This document shows, piece by piece, positions 24,521 to 36,500 of a DNA stretch of 64,000 bases. Under the pieces are notes generated by a model. It did not search any database, was not told where the DNA came from, and saw only the letters and a program-made list of their open reading frames with translations. A program made the position numbers and the translations under genes. Source of the stretch: Salminus brasiliensis (Eukaryota > Chordata > Actinopteri > Characiformes > Bryconidae); assembly GCF_030463535.1 (NCBI RefSeq), contig NC_132887.1:21036943-21100942 (forward strand). The letters run 5' to 3'. Every line of letters starts with the position of its first letter. The first letter of the stretch is position 1.

Positions 24521-26500
24521 TTTAAAGAGTGCATGGTAACTCAGTATGCAGACTTACACTTTAGTTTCTCACCCTCATAACTACATTACCATCATAATTA
24601 ACACTAGTTTTATAGACCCTAAAATAGAACCCTGTTGGACTCTATACGCTAAACTCTTACCAAATAGTTAATAGTAGTTTCTGCATTAATAACATGTTCA
24701 AAAGGTTAAGTTAAAAACACAGAATATATCATATATAGATCTGGCATATGTTCATTCATTCTACAGCATTTTCTTTTTTGGCTTAACTACGAAACATTTA
24801 CAACACTTCATATAATGTGCTAACCATGTGCAAACCATGTGCTAACCATGACTGTCCAAAATGTTTATGTCTTTAAGAAATCAAAGGTAAGGAACAGATC
24901 TAAGTGACCTAAATCAGTCCTTTCTGTCTTCTCCAAAGAGATTATCCATGCTACGTGATGCTGTAAAACTCAGAAAGGATTACAGTGGTCTCAGGACAGC
25001 GGTGACCTTAGGGGCAACCTTAAGAAAAATTACGAATTACGTTCTAGCAAAATTTAAACAAATTATCTTCAGTGGTGATCCGCCATCCATCCAGACATTA
25101 CTTTTAATTATGCCACATTTCCATTCAAACAGATTAGATAAGGTTATAGAATTGCTATTACAATTATTATAAGTTGCAAAGTACTTTTTTATTTTTTACA
25201 TTTGCTCATGATAACCAAAAGTAATCCTAAAATATAGGATGAATTAATTTAGTAATTAAGTAAATAAGTAATTTCTTTTTATTATTTAAGGATTTTCCTG
25301 TAAAGTTGGCATTTTAGAGATAGGAGCAATCAGTATATAAAGAAAAGTGAATAAAGTCAGAAAACAGAATTCATTGCTGGCAAAACATTACAGGCTAACT
25401 AGGCTACTATCTTAAATATGGTGGTAATTTCAATATAACATAAAAATGACAAATAAATATTGAAAAATATTATTGATTAACTATGTATGGTTAATCAATA
25501 ATATTTTGAGGATAATGAGGATTTCTCATTAGCTGCCCATAAAGCATAACAAATGGAACAGCAACTTAATTATATATGCCTAAAAAAAGAGAGGGACCAA
25601 GGGTTCTTCTTGGTTGGGGCTGAAATCTAAAAGTATAGAACCATGATAACTCCAAAGTAGGGCTACAGCGGTATACCACTGTTAAGTATACCATGGTGTG
25701 AAAATTGATGGTTATTACATACATACATTCGCTTAAAACTGGTACTGAAAAAATGTAACTGAACAGAGATTCCTACCAATTTCTTACTATTGTATTGTTT
25801 ATAAACCAAACAATCCATTGATGAATTAATCGATTCATCAATATTTATTATTAAAAAGGACAAATTTTACATATATTTTACCCATATTTTAAACATATAT
25901 ATTTTATTGCTTTAATGGTCAGTGTATTATAAGAAAAATAAAAACATGAACAAGAAGTAGAAAAATTGTGAAACGTTGTACACTGTGATACCATTAATAC
26001 CATATCGTAAAGTTTTTGGATGATGGTAATTATATTGTAAAAATCTTACTACAAAGGTTCATATGAATCTTTACACACAGTTTTGCCTGGTTGAAGGGTT
26101 CTTTAAGTTAAGTTTAAACCTTCTGTAGATGGTTAGAAAGTGTACCACTATTGTTTAAGTCAAAGACCTTTTTTATGTTTTTAAGTAATGTTGATATTTT
26201 AAAACAATGACAATAGTTGAAAACTGAAACATACTGTATAATTTTGCTTAATGTTCTAAATTAAGGAGTTCGTTTTTAAACCTTAATGGTTTAAAGATCC
26301 CTATTTACCACAAGGACTACTTTGCAGACTTTAAATTTGAAATAAAATCAGCATTATTCTGAGCCAAAGCAATCTGTGCAGTAGGAGTCTGTAGAATCAA
26401 GACAGTTTTGCCCTCTAAATGAAATCCTATAAAACATAACTCAATCTCAATCTGCAATGTGTCCTTGTGCAGAAGGCAGAAGGCCAAATTGAAGATCTCC

Positions 26501-26845
26501 ATGGAGGTCCTGTCAAGGCTCTTCCCCTACACAAAAACTGTGGCGGGATTCAAGACCGCCTTCGCCCATGTATTCCGTTTGAAGGACCCGACAGCGGATG
26601 CACGGCGAACGGCTCGCACTCGCATCCCCTCCATGAGGAGCCACCGCGAGCTCCATCCACTCCGCAGCCACTTCCGCTCGCCGCTGACAGTGGAGGCCAT
26701 GAAGAGAAGCGGGAGGGCCTTTACTCCCATTACCACTAAACTGGCGGGATTGTCTGTTCCCATTTCATCACAGAAAGGCACCTACGACTTTTGTCTCTCG
26801 AAATTGTCTAGGAAATGTGATGGGAAATCTGAGGTGTATGTATGA
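26501..26845 (+). CDS. Unrecognised small protein (114 residues), possible orphan gene or terminal exon
   Basis: An open frame of 114 residues starts at ATG 26501 in a good context (ATCTCCATGG). An in-frame upstream ATG at 26459 would add 14 residues. Among the overlapping frames this one has clearly the highest GC at third positions (runs of GCC, CGC, CTC, TTC), whereas the flanks are AT-rich. The product is basic and rich in Arg, Ser and His, with no membrane segment (for example RTRIPSMRSHRELHPLRSHF). Two poly(A) signals follow at 27184 and 27206. A splice acceptor, CCTTGTGCAG, ending at 26472 could make it the last exon of a longer gene. I do not recognise the family and assign no function. 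A retroposed gene copy is an alternative. Confidence 0.5.
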   Translation: MEVLSRLFPYTKTVAGFKTAFAHVFRLKDPTADARRTARTRIPSMRSHRELHPLRSHFRSPLTVEAMKRSGRAFTPITTKLAGLSVPISSQKGTYDFCLSKLSRKCDGKSEVYV

Positions 26846-27183
26846 AAGAGGCTACGACCATAGCATTCCGTTACCAAAATGTGGACTGTGCTGCTGTACT
26901 GTCTGTGCCCTATGTGGATGGATTGCTTTGACAAGCTCACAGGCCTTATGAGCCTGCTCAGTATAGCCTCTTACAACCAGTCCTAATAGGCTGTTAGGTA
27001 GCCTACAATAACATATGTGTCTGCTATAAAATAAGACCTACTGCTAAGGAGTAATACGGGATATCACACCACTAGGTGTCAGTAATGATTTAAGGAAGCT
27101 GTGTGAGAAATGGTGTAAACATCCAAATGGTACCGATTTGTACCTTGTTTTTCATCATAAAGTTTTGTGTTTGTGAACTGTCG

Positions 27184-27211
27184 AATAAAGCATTAAAACA
27201 GTATAAATAAA
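27184..27211 (+). promoter_or_regulatory. Two AATAAA poly(A) signals downstream of the orphan frame
   Basis: AATAAA at 27184-27189 and again at 27206-27211, about 340-365 bases after the stop of the 26501-26845 frame. They are consistent with a transcribed unit ending here. Confidence 0.45.
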
Positions 27212-27857
27212 ATTTCCCTTTACCTGCCAAGTTGGGTTTCACAACAAGAAACATGCAGAAATAGTAGCAACCAAATCATTTCTGATTCAAGATTTAACTG
27301 AAAAGTTGTAATTTTGGGGGTTGCTACCCATGTTGTTTTGCTGCAGAGAGAAAGTGCAGAGTCCAGTTTAATCATTTAGCATCTTCCAGACACTTCCCTG
27401 CAGGACAAAGGGCTCTCCTTTGACCTTTTGCGCCTTACAGATTGATCACTGTCAATAAAGTAACCCTCTGGACACTTCCAAAGTTTAGGCAGTCAGCATG
27501 TGCAGAGGTGGCATTTTGATTAAACAGTAAAGTTAGGGGCATTGTGATACAGGGTCAGTTGTAAGGATATTCCTTCTGTCACGTTAAACATAAACTTCTT
27601 TTGAATGAAATTTAACCTCTAAATCGTTCTACCTCCTTTACAGCATTGGTGGAAATTGACAAGTATTGGTATCTCACCTGCAATCAGCTCCACACAAAAT
27701 ACGAAAGCTACTCTTCACAGGCATAGGCAATTATTGTACAAGAAAGGCAGTATATGCAGTGTAAGAAAAGCCTGGAAGTGAAATCTATACTCTGATTATT
27801 TGCTGCTTTAATTTCATACTTTGCAAACAACAGTTACTGGTTTCAGTTGTATTTATT

Positions 27858-28168
27858 TATGGCTGTGGGTCAGTCTTACCATCTTGAGGTGCATCTGGGG
27901 TTCTGGGTTTGAATCTTGCTCTGGTCTTTATCTGTGAGAAGTTCAGTGTCTTCTTAGCCCCTGTCCTCTTGGGTTTCCTCTGGATACTCCGGTTTCCAGA
28001 CACCAGGCACACACAATTGGTCATGCTCATTTGTCCCCTAGGTGTGAGTGAATGGGTCTGTGTGGTACCCTGCGATGGACTGGTGCCCTCTCCCGTGGGG
28101 GTATTTCTGCCTTGCACCAAATGAGTAGGCTCTGGACCCACATCGACCCTGACCAAGAAGAAGAAATA
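27858..28168 (+). mobile_element. Fish SINE
   Basis: A B-box-like GGGTTTGAATCTTGCTCTGG near 27903 is followed by the stereotyped body GGATACTCCGGTTTCC and GTACCCTGCGATGGACTGGT. This order and wording match a common fish SINE with an L2-like 3' part. Confidence 0.6.
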
Positions 28169-28734
28169 TATATTAAATAAATGAAAATATAAAAATACTT
28201 TAAAAAGCATAGTTTGTTTTAGCAAAAAATACTGTCAGCCCACAACTACACTGCACTATGAAATGCTTTCCAACATTATCAGCCTGTTGTGGTGTTTCCT
28301 CCCAGAATTAGGCATCCAGGTTACATAGGTTACAACAGATATGACAATTAAGTGAATTCTGAATGAGAAATGTAAAGTGACTTATCACATCGGTCCTACG
28401 CCATTGAAAGAAGGGATTCCAATCACGATTCCACTGAACTAATGGGATTTTGTGTTAAGCCTGTGTATAATAATTTGTATGCATTTGTATGTGTCCCTAC
28501 TTTTATATTATGCATTATGTAACTGAAATATTAGCATGTAAAGATGGCTGTTACTGCTCTGGGGATTAGTACTACATTACGGGTTTAAAAGAAGGTGTTG
28601 CCTTCAAACATACGCATGAAACTAAGAACACACAGCTCAGCAGAGTCAAAGAGAATTAACATAAGAAGGACTGCAGCCTGCTGGGAGTGCTTTCATAAAG
28701 TTAATGACAAGGTTTAACAGAGTTTTTACACCTG

Positions 28735-29060
28735 TAGCCACTGGCGCCACTTTTCAGCAACTTTTATCAGCAGTTTGTGCTTCAGTAGCTCTTCTGTGGA
28801 ATCAGACCAAGCGGACTAGCCTTCACTCCCCATGCGTATCAATGAGCCTTGGGCCCTTTTGACTGTCACCGGTTTACTGGTTGTCCTTTCCTTGGACCAT
28901 TTTTGGTAGGTACTGACCACTCTATACTGGGAACTCTACACAAGACCTGTCTGCTGTTTTAAAGATAATTTGGTTCTTGGTTCTCAAAGTATCTCAGATT
29001 TTTACACTTGCTGTTTTTTCCCACCCCTTAACAGGTGCCTTAATGTTATGGCTATATGTC
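28735..29060. repeat. Degraded interspersed repeat
   Basis: Motifs CCTTGGACCATTTTTGGTAG, TACTGACCACTCTATACTGG and GGTGCCTTAATGTTATGGCT recall a multi-copy fish repeat ending in TGTTATGGCTGATCGG. It is heavily decayed and the class is uncertain. Confidence 0.4.
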
Positions 29061-29407
29061 TTGCAATTCGGTTCTGAAGTTCATCATTATATGTTATTAT
29101 AAGGACTAACCTGTCCTTTTTTTAGCACATATATTTCTTTCCATGATCATTTGGTGACTTATGCTATGCTTATTATCATATTTAATGACCTATTAATAAT
29201 AAGGTATTCAGATAAATTATTTATAATAAATCAGACTAAAAACCTCAGACATACAAAGGAAAACACATTTCCCAGTGTAGTTAGAAATATACTGAATAAG
29301 CACCAGAACATGCATGAAACTAATATGTCTGTTAATTACGTATTTTTTTATTGGTGTATAACGCATTAGATTTCATAGCAACAGCTGTAAATGTAGAATA
29401 TTTTATG

Positions 29408-29560
29408 CGCCTAGTTTTACATTTAAACTACTATAGACCACGGCCTCCCGACATCACCCTCTCCCCACACTTGCCCCATTTGCACCTAGTTTTACGTTTA
29501 AACAGCTGTTGACTTAAAGCCTCCAAACCGTGCCCCCTCCCCACACTTGCCAGACCAATT
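29408..29560 (+). repeat. Imperfect tandem duplication, about 80 bp x2
   Basis: The order CACCTAGTTTTACATTTAAA ... CTCCCCACACTTGCCCC is repeated directly as CACCTAGTTTTACGTTTAAA ... CTCCCCACACTTGCCAG. There are only two units. Confidence 0.7.
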
Positions 29561-30579
29561 TGGCACCATGGGAGTAACAGAAACAAGTGGATCTGCGACT
29601 AGTTCATGAAAAAGCCCTTTCTTATGTGATACGATTCAGCTAGGCAGCATAAACAAGCCGGTGGACTGAGCCGGTGCCCTGTCAGCATGTTTCTTCTTGC
29701 CCTCTGCTATCCGAAACACGTTGATGACCACGGGTTTGAGTTCAAGGGATAGTTGGTCACTCCCTCAAATAACCCCAAAAAAGGGGTTATTCAAAGGAAC
29801 CTCATTAAAGATACTATTATAAACAGAATCGTGACAACTAAAATCATTGGTTAGGTGTTTACATGGGATTTTATGGTTCAATGTTTATTCTTTCGGGTCA
29901 AAAAAGCACATTTTGTGATACTACATAGAACCGCTTTGCGGTGTCCTGTAGTGCTGGGAGAAAGCTAAAGCCAAACTGAAAGGATATGCTGAAATCATAG
30001 GGATTTAAATCTATCTACAGTCTCTTATAGAGAAACTACAGTGCTCCACACACCCCTGTCTGCTGTGTGATCCTTAGAAGACATTACCCAGAAGGTGAAA
30101 GAGAGACCCCTAAGCTGTTCCTGGATGTTCTGTTGAAAACCTTATGGGGTAATTGTGGTTGCGAGGTGTTTTAAGCATTAGCCAAGCTCACTGGAAGCAA
30201 AATTACTGGTACCAGAGGTAAAATGATGTTTTCTTTCTCAAGTACCTCTGCAATTCCCTCCAGCTCTAACTTTAAAGACTTTTCAGGTTGTTATCAAGTG
30301 ATTAACTTCCTCAGACGTCTTTCTTAGGAGGACCTCCCACGTTTTAACCAGCACAAATAAACACACCGACACTGGGCTGAAGAGCCCCAGCTTTCTCACT
30401 CCTGTGCCTTCGGGCAGTTCTACTGGGGACTTCACCGGCGAGTTAGAGCTGGACGATGATAACCACATGGGCTGTAAGGTCAACACGCTGACATTACATC
30501 TCCTTCAGTCCTCTGAGGAGCTAAACTCCCCCCCCCTGCCCTGTTCAGGCAAACGGCTAACGGCTAACGCAGCAGCTCC

Positions 30580-33500
30580 ATGGGTCCCCTTCAGAGAGAC
30601 GTGTGCCTCAGGCTCAGTTTGCCCATCTTTTTCACGGCTTTCCTCTTTTTCGTCGACGTGTTTATTGAAACCAAATCCTGCCATACGGACACGAGCGACC
30701 AGCTCTTCAACTTCAGCCAGGGAATCGACGGAGACTACATCTCCCAGCGGTCCCTGGAGTGGCGGAGTAATACCAGTAATCACATTAACGTAAGTAGTCT
30801 GAATGTGCAGAGCCGCAGCACGGCGGCTTTCGAGTAGAGCCTGTGGTTTTAAGTCTTTCTGGAGTCAAATAATAATAAGCAGAAAATGTTTCACCTCATA
30901 GTTGCCGTCCTATACGATGGTCTTCTGCTGTGACTGAGTCAGTTGTGTGCCTGTAGGGCTCCGTGTGTACAGTGGAGAGCTCCTTTGCTTACGGCCAGGC
31001 GACTTACATGACCGGGCTGCTGGTTGGCTCTATATTCGGAGGCGCTCTGTCTGACAAGTGTGTGACTATTATCCAAGTTTTCTATAATCCAGAATGAGTG
31101 AGATGAATGGATAATGCGTGTGTGTGTGTGTGTGTGTGTTTATGATGACGTCTCTAATATGCAGGTACGGGAAGAAGTTCCTGCTGGTGTGCTGCTCAGT
31201 GCTTCACGCCTTGGTCGCGCTGCTCACCGCCTTCCTCCCCGACGCGCTGTTCTACCTGTGCGCGCGCTGCGTGGCGGGCATCGCCTGCTGCGCTGTTCAC
31301 ATCTGCACCTACAGTCTGGGTTAGTGTTCACTCACGCGCGCTCCTGTTTATCATTCACCAACACTGAAGACAGTGTTCTAGGAATTTAGCTAGTTTTCTT
31401 TATTAAATAGAATAAAAAAAACACCTGAAAACAAACAAACAAAAAAAAAACAACACGATTTTTAAAACCTTTTCTTAAAAGAAAAAAATAAATAAATAAA
31501 ATAATAATAATGTTCCTAGATTTTTCCTTAAGGGTACTGTGGCCTCATACTGGTCTTAGACTGCATGACCAAAAAAAAAAAAAAAGCCTCTAAAATTCAG
31601 TTTAAAGAGTTGCTCAAACTATTTGATAAAATTTTAATAGCTAAAACTAATGTCTAATGTAACAATAGTAAAAGTGGAGATGACATTCGTGACAACTTGC
31701 AAGGCTACTGTACAACCGGCCTATGTAAGAAAACCATGAAGAGTGTGAAGAAACTCTCCAACACTTTCTTAAGAGGGTATTTGAGAATGATATTTTTTGG
31801 AGATTTGTATTAAAGAACAGTTTATGCAGTTTTCATGAAGATTCTGACATTCACCAGTGTTGTCTTATTTGGGATTTGTTCAGTTTACGATGTATAGCAC
31901 CTTTTGCTAAGTAGTTTTACAGAAATCCAGTAATGAAACAAAGCATCAAAAACCATAAAAACCCCGGTAAGCAAGTCAAAAGCCACAGTGGCAGTGAAAA
32001 GCTCCCTCAGAGCTGGAGGAGGAAACCTTGGGAGGAACCAAGATCACGGGGGGGATCATCCTCCTCTGGTCTAAACTACTTATGAATAATTGAGAAAAAG
32101 TGATAGTAGAAGCACAAAAGTGTGTTGCTACGCTCAGGTATACTGATGTGGTCATATTAGTTATGGTTAATAGTAGTAATAGTAGTAATAATAATAATAG
32201 CAGCTATTTGAAGATTAATAGAGTGTGAGCAGGCAGCATGTACCGCCTGCCACCAGCAAGGGCCCAAAGTAGGAAAGCTGGTGGGGTTGGAGCAAAGAAC
32301 TCCAAGCCCCAGAATTCCCAGCGGTAATCAACGCTGACCAGACCCACCTTTGTGGCACGGTATAAATTCACCAAGCACACACCACAAGAGGAGTAGTTTC
32401 ATTTACTCATAATAAAACTGCACTTGAGTCCAAACCCCACACCACACCGTAACATAGAGTCCATGTAACTTCAATGGAATCGGTAATGGAGGGTGGGTAA
32501 CTAGTCCGAGGCAGGTAGCAGTAGCTGGAGGGTGAACAGCTGGTCTGTGCCGCGTAACAGGGGAGGCTGGACAGGCGGGCAGTCATATACTTGGAAAAGG
32601 GTAAAGGGATGGAATTTGTGTTTGGACTGATGGAGTACAGAGGATGTGAACAGAAAGTAACACAGACGTGGGAGTACCCTGATACTATTGGCATCCGTCC
32701 ACCTGGTTTTAGCAAGGGTCTGACTGCAGCATTTTGAACTAGCTGAAGTTTCCTGGAGCATCCTGACAATAGTGCAATGCAATAGTCTAGCCTAGAAACA
32801 AGAAAGCCATGTAGTCATTTTTCTGCTTTTGAGCCCGAAAGGAGCCTGTTTTCTCACTGTCTAGGCGGAGTAAGTTACGCAATATCCAGCATTTCACGCC
32901 TTTTACACATAGGGTTGTCATCAGGTTTGGCAGATATGTACAGTTGTGTATCATCTGTGTAACAGTGGAAGTTAATGCCATATTTGCTTATAACTTTACC
33001 CAGTGGCAACATGTATAGTGTGAATAATAACGGTCTTGAGATAGGGCCTTGAGGGTTTCCACTTTTGTATAATTGGAAGATGCATCATTTACCTTGATCT
33101 TATCTATTGTGGAATCGTATCTGTTGTGAACATTTTATCTCACCACAGAGTCTTGGTGTGGTTTACCCATCTTTCTTAAGAGGAACAGATTTGTCAGTAC
33201 CCAGGTTTTGTGCACATTTATGTAATGGCCAAAGCACCTGTAAAATCACACACTTCCAATCTCATATACTTAAACATCTTTTAACAGCTAGCTCTAACAC
33301 AGCAATTCACTTACTTTTTCTAGCCTGAACTGTGAATGTTTACTCAGAATGCTCAATAAAAGATATGAACAGTCCAACTGCTTGAGCATTATTGCTTTAG
33401 AAAGATTGTGACTTAAATAATGATCAGACCACATTTTATTAGTACTCAGTGCAGAATTCCAGTTCATTCCAAATGGATAAATGACATACAATGACTACTT

Positions 33501-36500
33501 GAAAAGGTTTTATATGAAGTTATATAAATGGTTTTGTTGAGGCAGTGGCAAAATCCATTTTGTGCTACTTTTACCAAAAAATAGTTTTAATATGAAATTA
33601 TTGAAACTATAGTCTTAAGAACTTTGATTTCACATCCTGTAATTTTCCTGTAAAACCTTTTTATAGTAATTTATAATACATTTATTAAATAGAATTTACT
33701 TTACTGTAGAAATGCCTGTAGTGATGGTTCATTTGTTTTTCATAAAGGTACTTTTGAACAAAAGTGTGGGCTGTATAAAGCAGCCCAGGTGCTGATTCTA
33801 CCAGAACAGAATTATAGATAAAGAAATCAAGAACTAAATGTATGAATGGCCTTAAATGCAACTGTGGAGAATGTAGATTTCTTTGCTTAAAAATATATGG
33901 AGTATAAACTAGCCACAAAACCTCAGTGTGTTGGAATATCATTCTAAGGAGGCAGTAACTGATGTGCTGATCTGCTTTTGCAGGGGTGGAATGGAGTTTA
34001 CCGAAGTATCGCATCTGGCCGACCACTTTACTCTCCTTCATCTTTAGCTTGGGCATGATGGCGCTGGCTGCTGTGGCTTACCTCACCACAGGCTGGATGC
34101 AGTTCCACCTGGCCCTGGCCATTCCACAGATCCTCTGTCTGCCTCTGTACTTGTTAGTATCTGTGCTATAGTTGTTATTACGTGGAGCTTTTTCTAAATG
34201 TGCAGATTCATTCAATTCTGATTTCCTTTACGTTCAGCTCAATTCCAGAATCTCCAAGGTGGCTCCTTCTGAATAAGAGGATGCATGTTTTAGAGGACTA
34301 TCGCAACAGGAGTCCTGAGGACAGGCATTATCTTGATTTGGTAAGATGACTATGAAGCTCACAGTGAGTAAGAAATAATGTAGATATGTGTGCTTTTACT
34401 TATAAACACACTTCTTCTAACGTAAGATTTATGTATTTTTTTATTGATGACTGCAAAACTTCATTGTGTTTCATTGACAGCTTTTGGAGACAGCAGGGAA
34501 TGAGAGTCAGAAGGCAAACAAAGAGGAGACAGATCGTAGAAAAGTTTCTGATTTCACCCATTTTAAATCACCCACTATACTCCTGCGCCTGTTCGTCATG
34601 AGTTTCATTGGGTAGGTAAGTTTGTTCAGTTTTTGTGTTGCGCTTATTAAAAAACAAAACCGTCCCCAGCTGCTTTTATTTCATGGGGTTTCATAAACAA
34701 TTTTCTAAAATAACTGATTCAATATTTTATGGTATGATATTCCTTCAGAGACAACAAAACACTATTAAATAAGTTTAGTCATTTTTCAGGTTTTCAGAGG
34801 AATTTTTCAGTTTCCGGGGGGAAATGACCTTTAGCCCTTAAGAATGTCTTTCATGTGGTGTTGTCGCAAAGCTCAGGTTTCTCAGTGGACAACTTAGAGT
34901 GACATAACTGTTTACTTTGTGGCTTTATTCAACTGAATCCACTGGACAGTGGACACGGGTGCTGTATGTGTTGCAACGCAATCATCTGCATCATCTGATT
35001 TTACTAATTAACTCTTCATTTCTGTAAAGGAGAGTTGATTAGTAAAGTAGTAAAGAGGGTTTTTTTTGCTTATTTAAGTTAAATGATGCCTTCGAAACCC
35101 ACCCAAAAAAAAATGAAACAGCAAGCTCTCCATACATAGTTAATTACCATTAAGATATTGTCGGCCTCTGGTTTTATAATTAGATGTTTATTAAGGCATT
35201 AAAATTAGGGTTTAATGAGTTTTAGTGATGCCTATAAATAACCTCACTTAAGAATATGGGACACTTCTTGTTGTATTACTGATTCATTAAGCTCATGTTG
35301 ACTCTAAAGCTTCAATAAACTCACAGTAAGCCAAAGTGAACCAAAGTGCTGGCAATGACTCCCTAAAAACATAGATCATTCATGCTCAGTGGTTTGCATA
35401 ACAGGCTTTTAAGCCTTATCCATTATGATCTGTACTAGTACATACATACATACATACAGACAGACAGACAGACAGATAGATAGATAGATCACTTTATTTG
35501 TCCCATGGGGAAAGTCAGTTTTTACAGCAGCAAAATCAAACAAGAGAGCAGCATAATAAAGGCACTTAAAATAATAGTAAGAAGTGGCAAATAGGAAACA
35601 GTAAACCTGACTATAAATACAGCTATATTAATAAATACAGCTATAATATACATAATATAACCCAATTATATAATAAGAAGTACTACAAAAAGTGATTACA
35701 GTGCAGTAATTACATTAATATAATGTAATATACAGAATGATTTATGTGTAATGTAACAGTGCAGTAACTACATTAATATAGTACAGTATAAGTGATAAAC
35801 AATAGAGTTTTAAAGTGGCAGTGCAGATGACAGAGCTGTGTGGCAGAACATAGTGATGAACAGAATAGTGTCCAATTGAGAAACAGCGGGACTTTTCTGT
35901 TAGTACACTCAGTGGACAATAATTTCCCGGCACAGTGACGAGGCGTTGTACAGTGAGATCGCTGTTGGGAGAAACGATCTCCTGTACCGTTCCTTGCTGC
36001 AGCGGAGCTGAAGGAGCCTGTTACTGAAAGTGCTCCACTGCTTGACCAGTAGATCATGGAGGGGGTGGGAAGTGTTCTCCAGAATGGCAGTGAGTTTGCT
36101 CAGAGTCCTCCTTTCCACAACCACCTCAAAGCCTTCCAGAGAGCAGCCCAGGACTGATCCAGCTTTCCTAAACAGTTTGTTGAGCTTACTGGCATCTCCA
36201 CTCCTGATGCTGCCTCCCCAGCAGATTGCAGCAAAGAAGACAGCACTAGCAACAACAGACTGGTAGAAGGTCTCCAGCATATTGCTGCACATGTTAAAGG
36301 ACCTGAACTTCCTGAGAAAGTAGAGTCTGCTCATCCTCTTCCTGTACACAGCCTCTGTGTTGGCCTTCCAGTCCAGTTTGCTGTCCAGGAGGACACCCAG
36401 GTATTTATAGGTGTCTACCCGCTCCACATCCTGACCCGTGATGGTAATGGGACCGGTCGTGGTCCTCTTCCTCCTGAAGTCCACCACCATTTCCTTGGTC

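Larger units (their letters stand above)
22341..26458. other. Intergenic region between nhsl1 and the orphan frame
   Basis: AT-rich DNA with a Tc1-type transposase remnant near 22.8-23.1 kb and a repeat with GGTTCCATAAATAACC and GGTTCTTCGTGGAACC motifs at about 24320-24520. A segment with GGTATACC-type palindromic motifs at 25660-26050 may be another degraded short element. No gene is supported. Confidence 0.5.
27212..30579. other. Intergenic region upstream of the SLC22-type gene
   Basis: It holds a SINE at 27858-28168, a degraded repeat at about 28735-29060 and a local direct duplication at 29410-29560. From 30240 to 30579 GC content rises, and this is probably the 5' untranslated region and promoter of the transporter. 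No TATA box is evident. Confidence 0.45.

Noticed and set aside
26467..26781. Alternative frames (plus 90 residues, minus 84 residues) over the orphan gene
   Set aside because: Third-position GC and start context favour the 26501-26845 frame.
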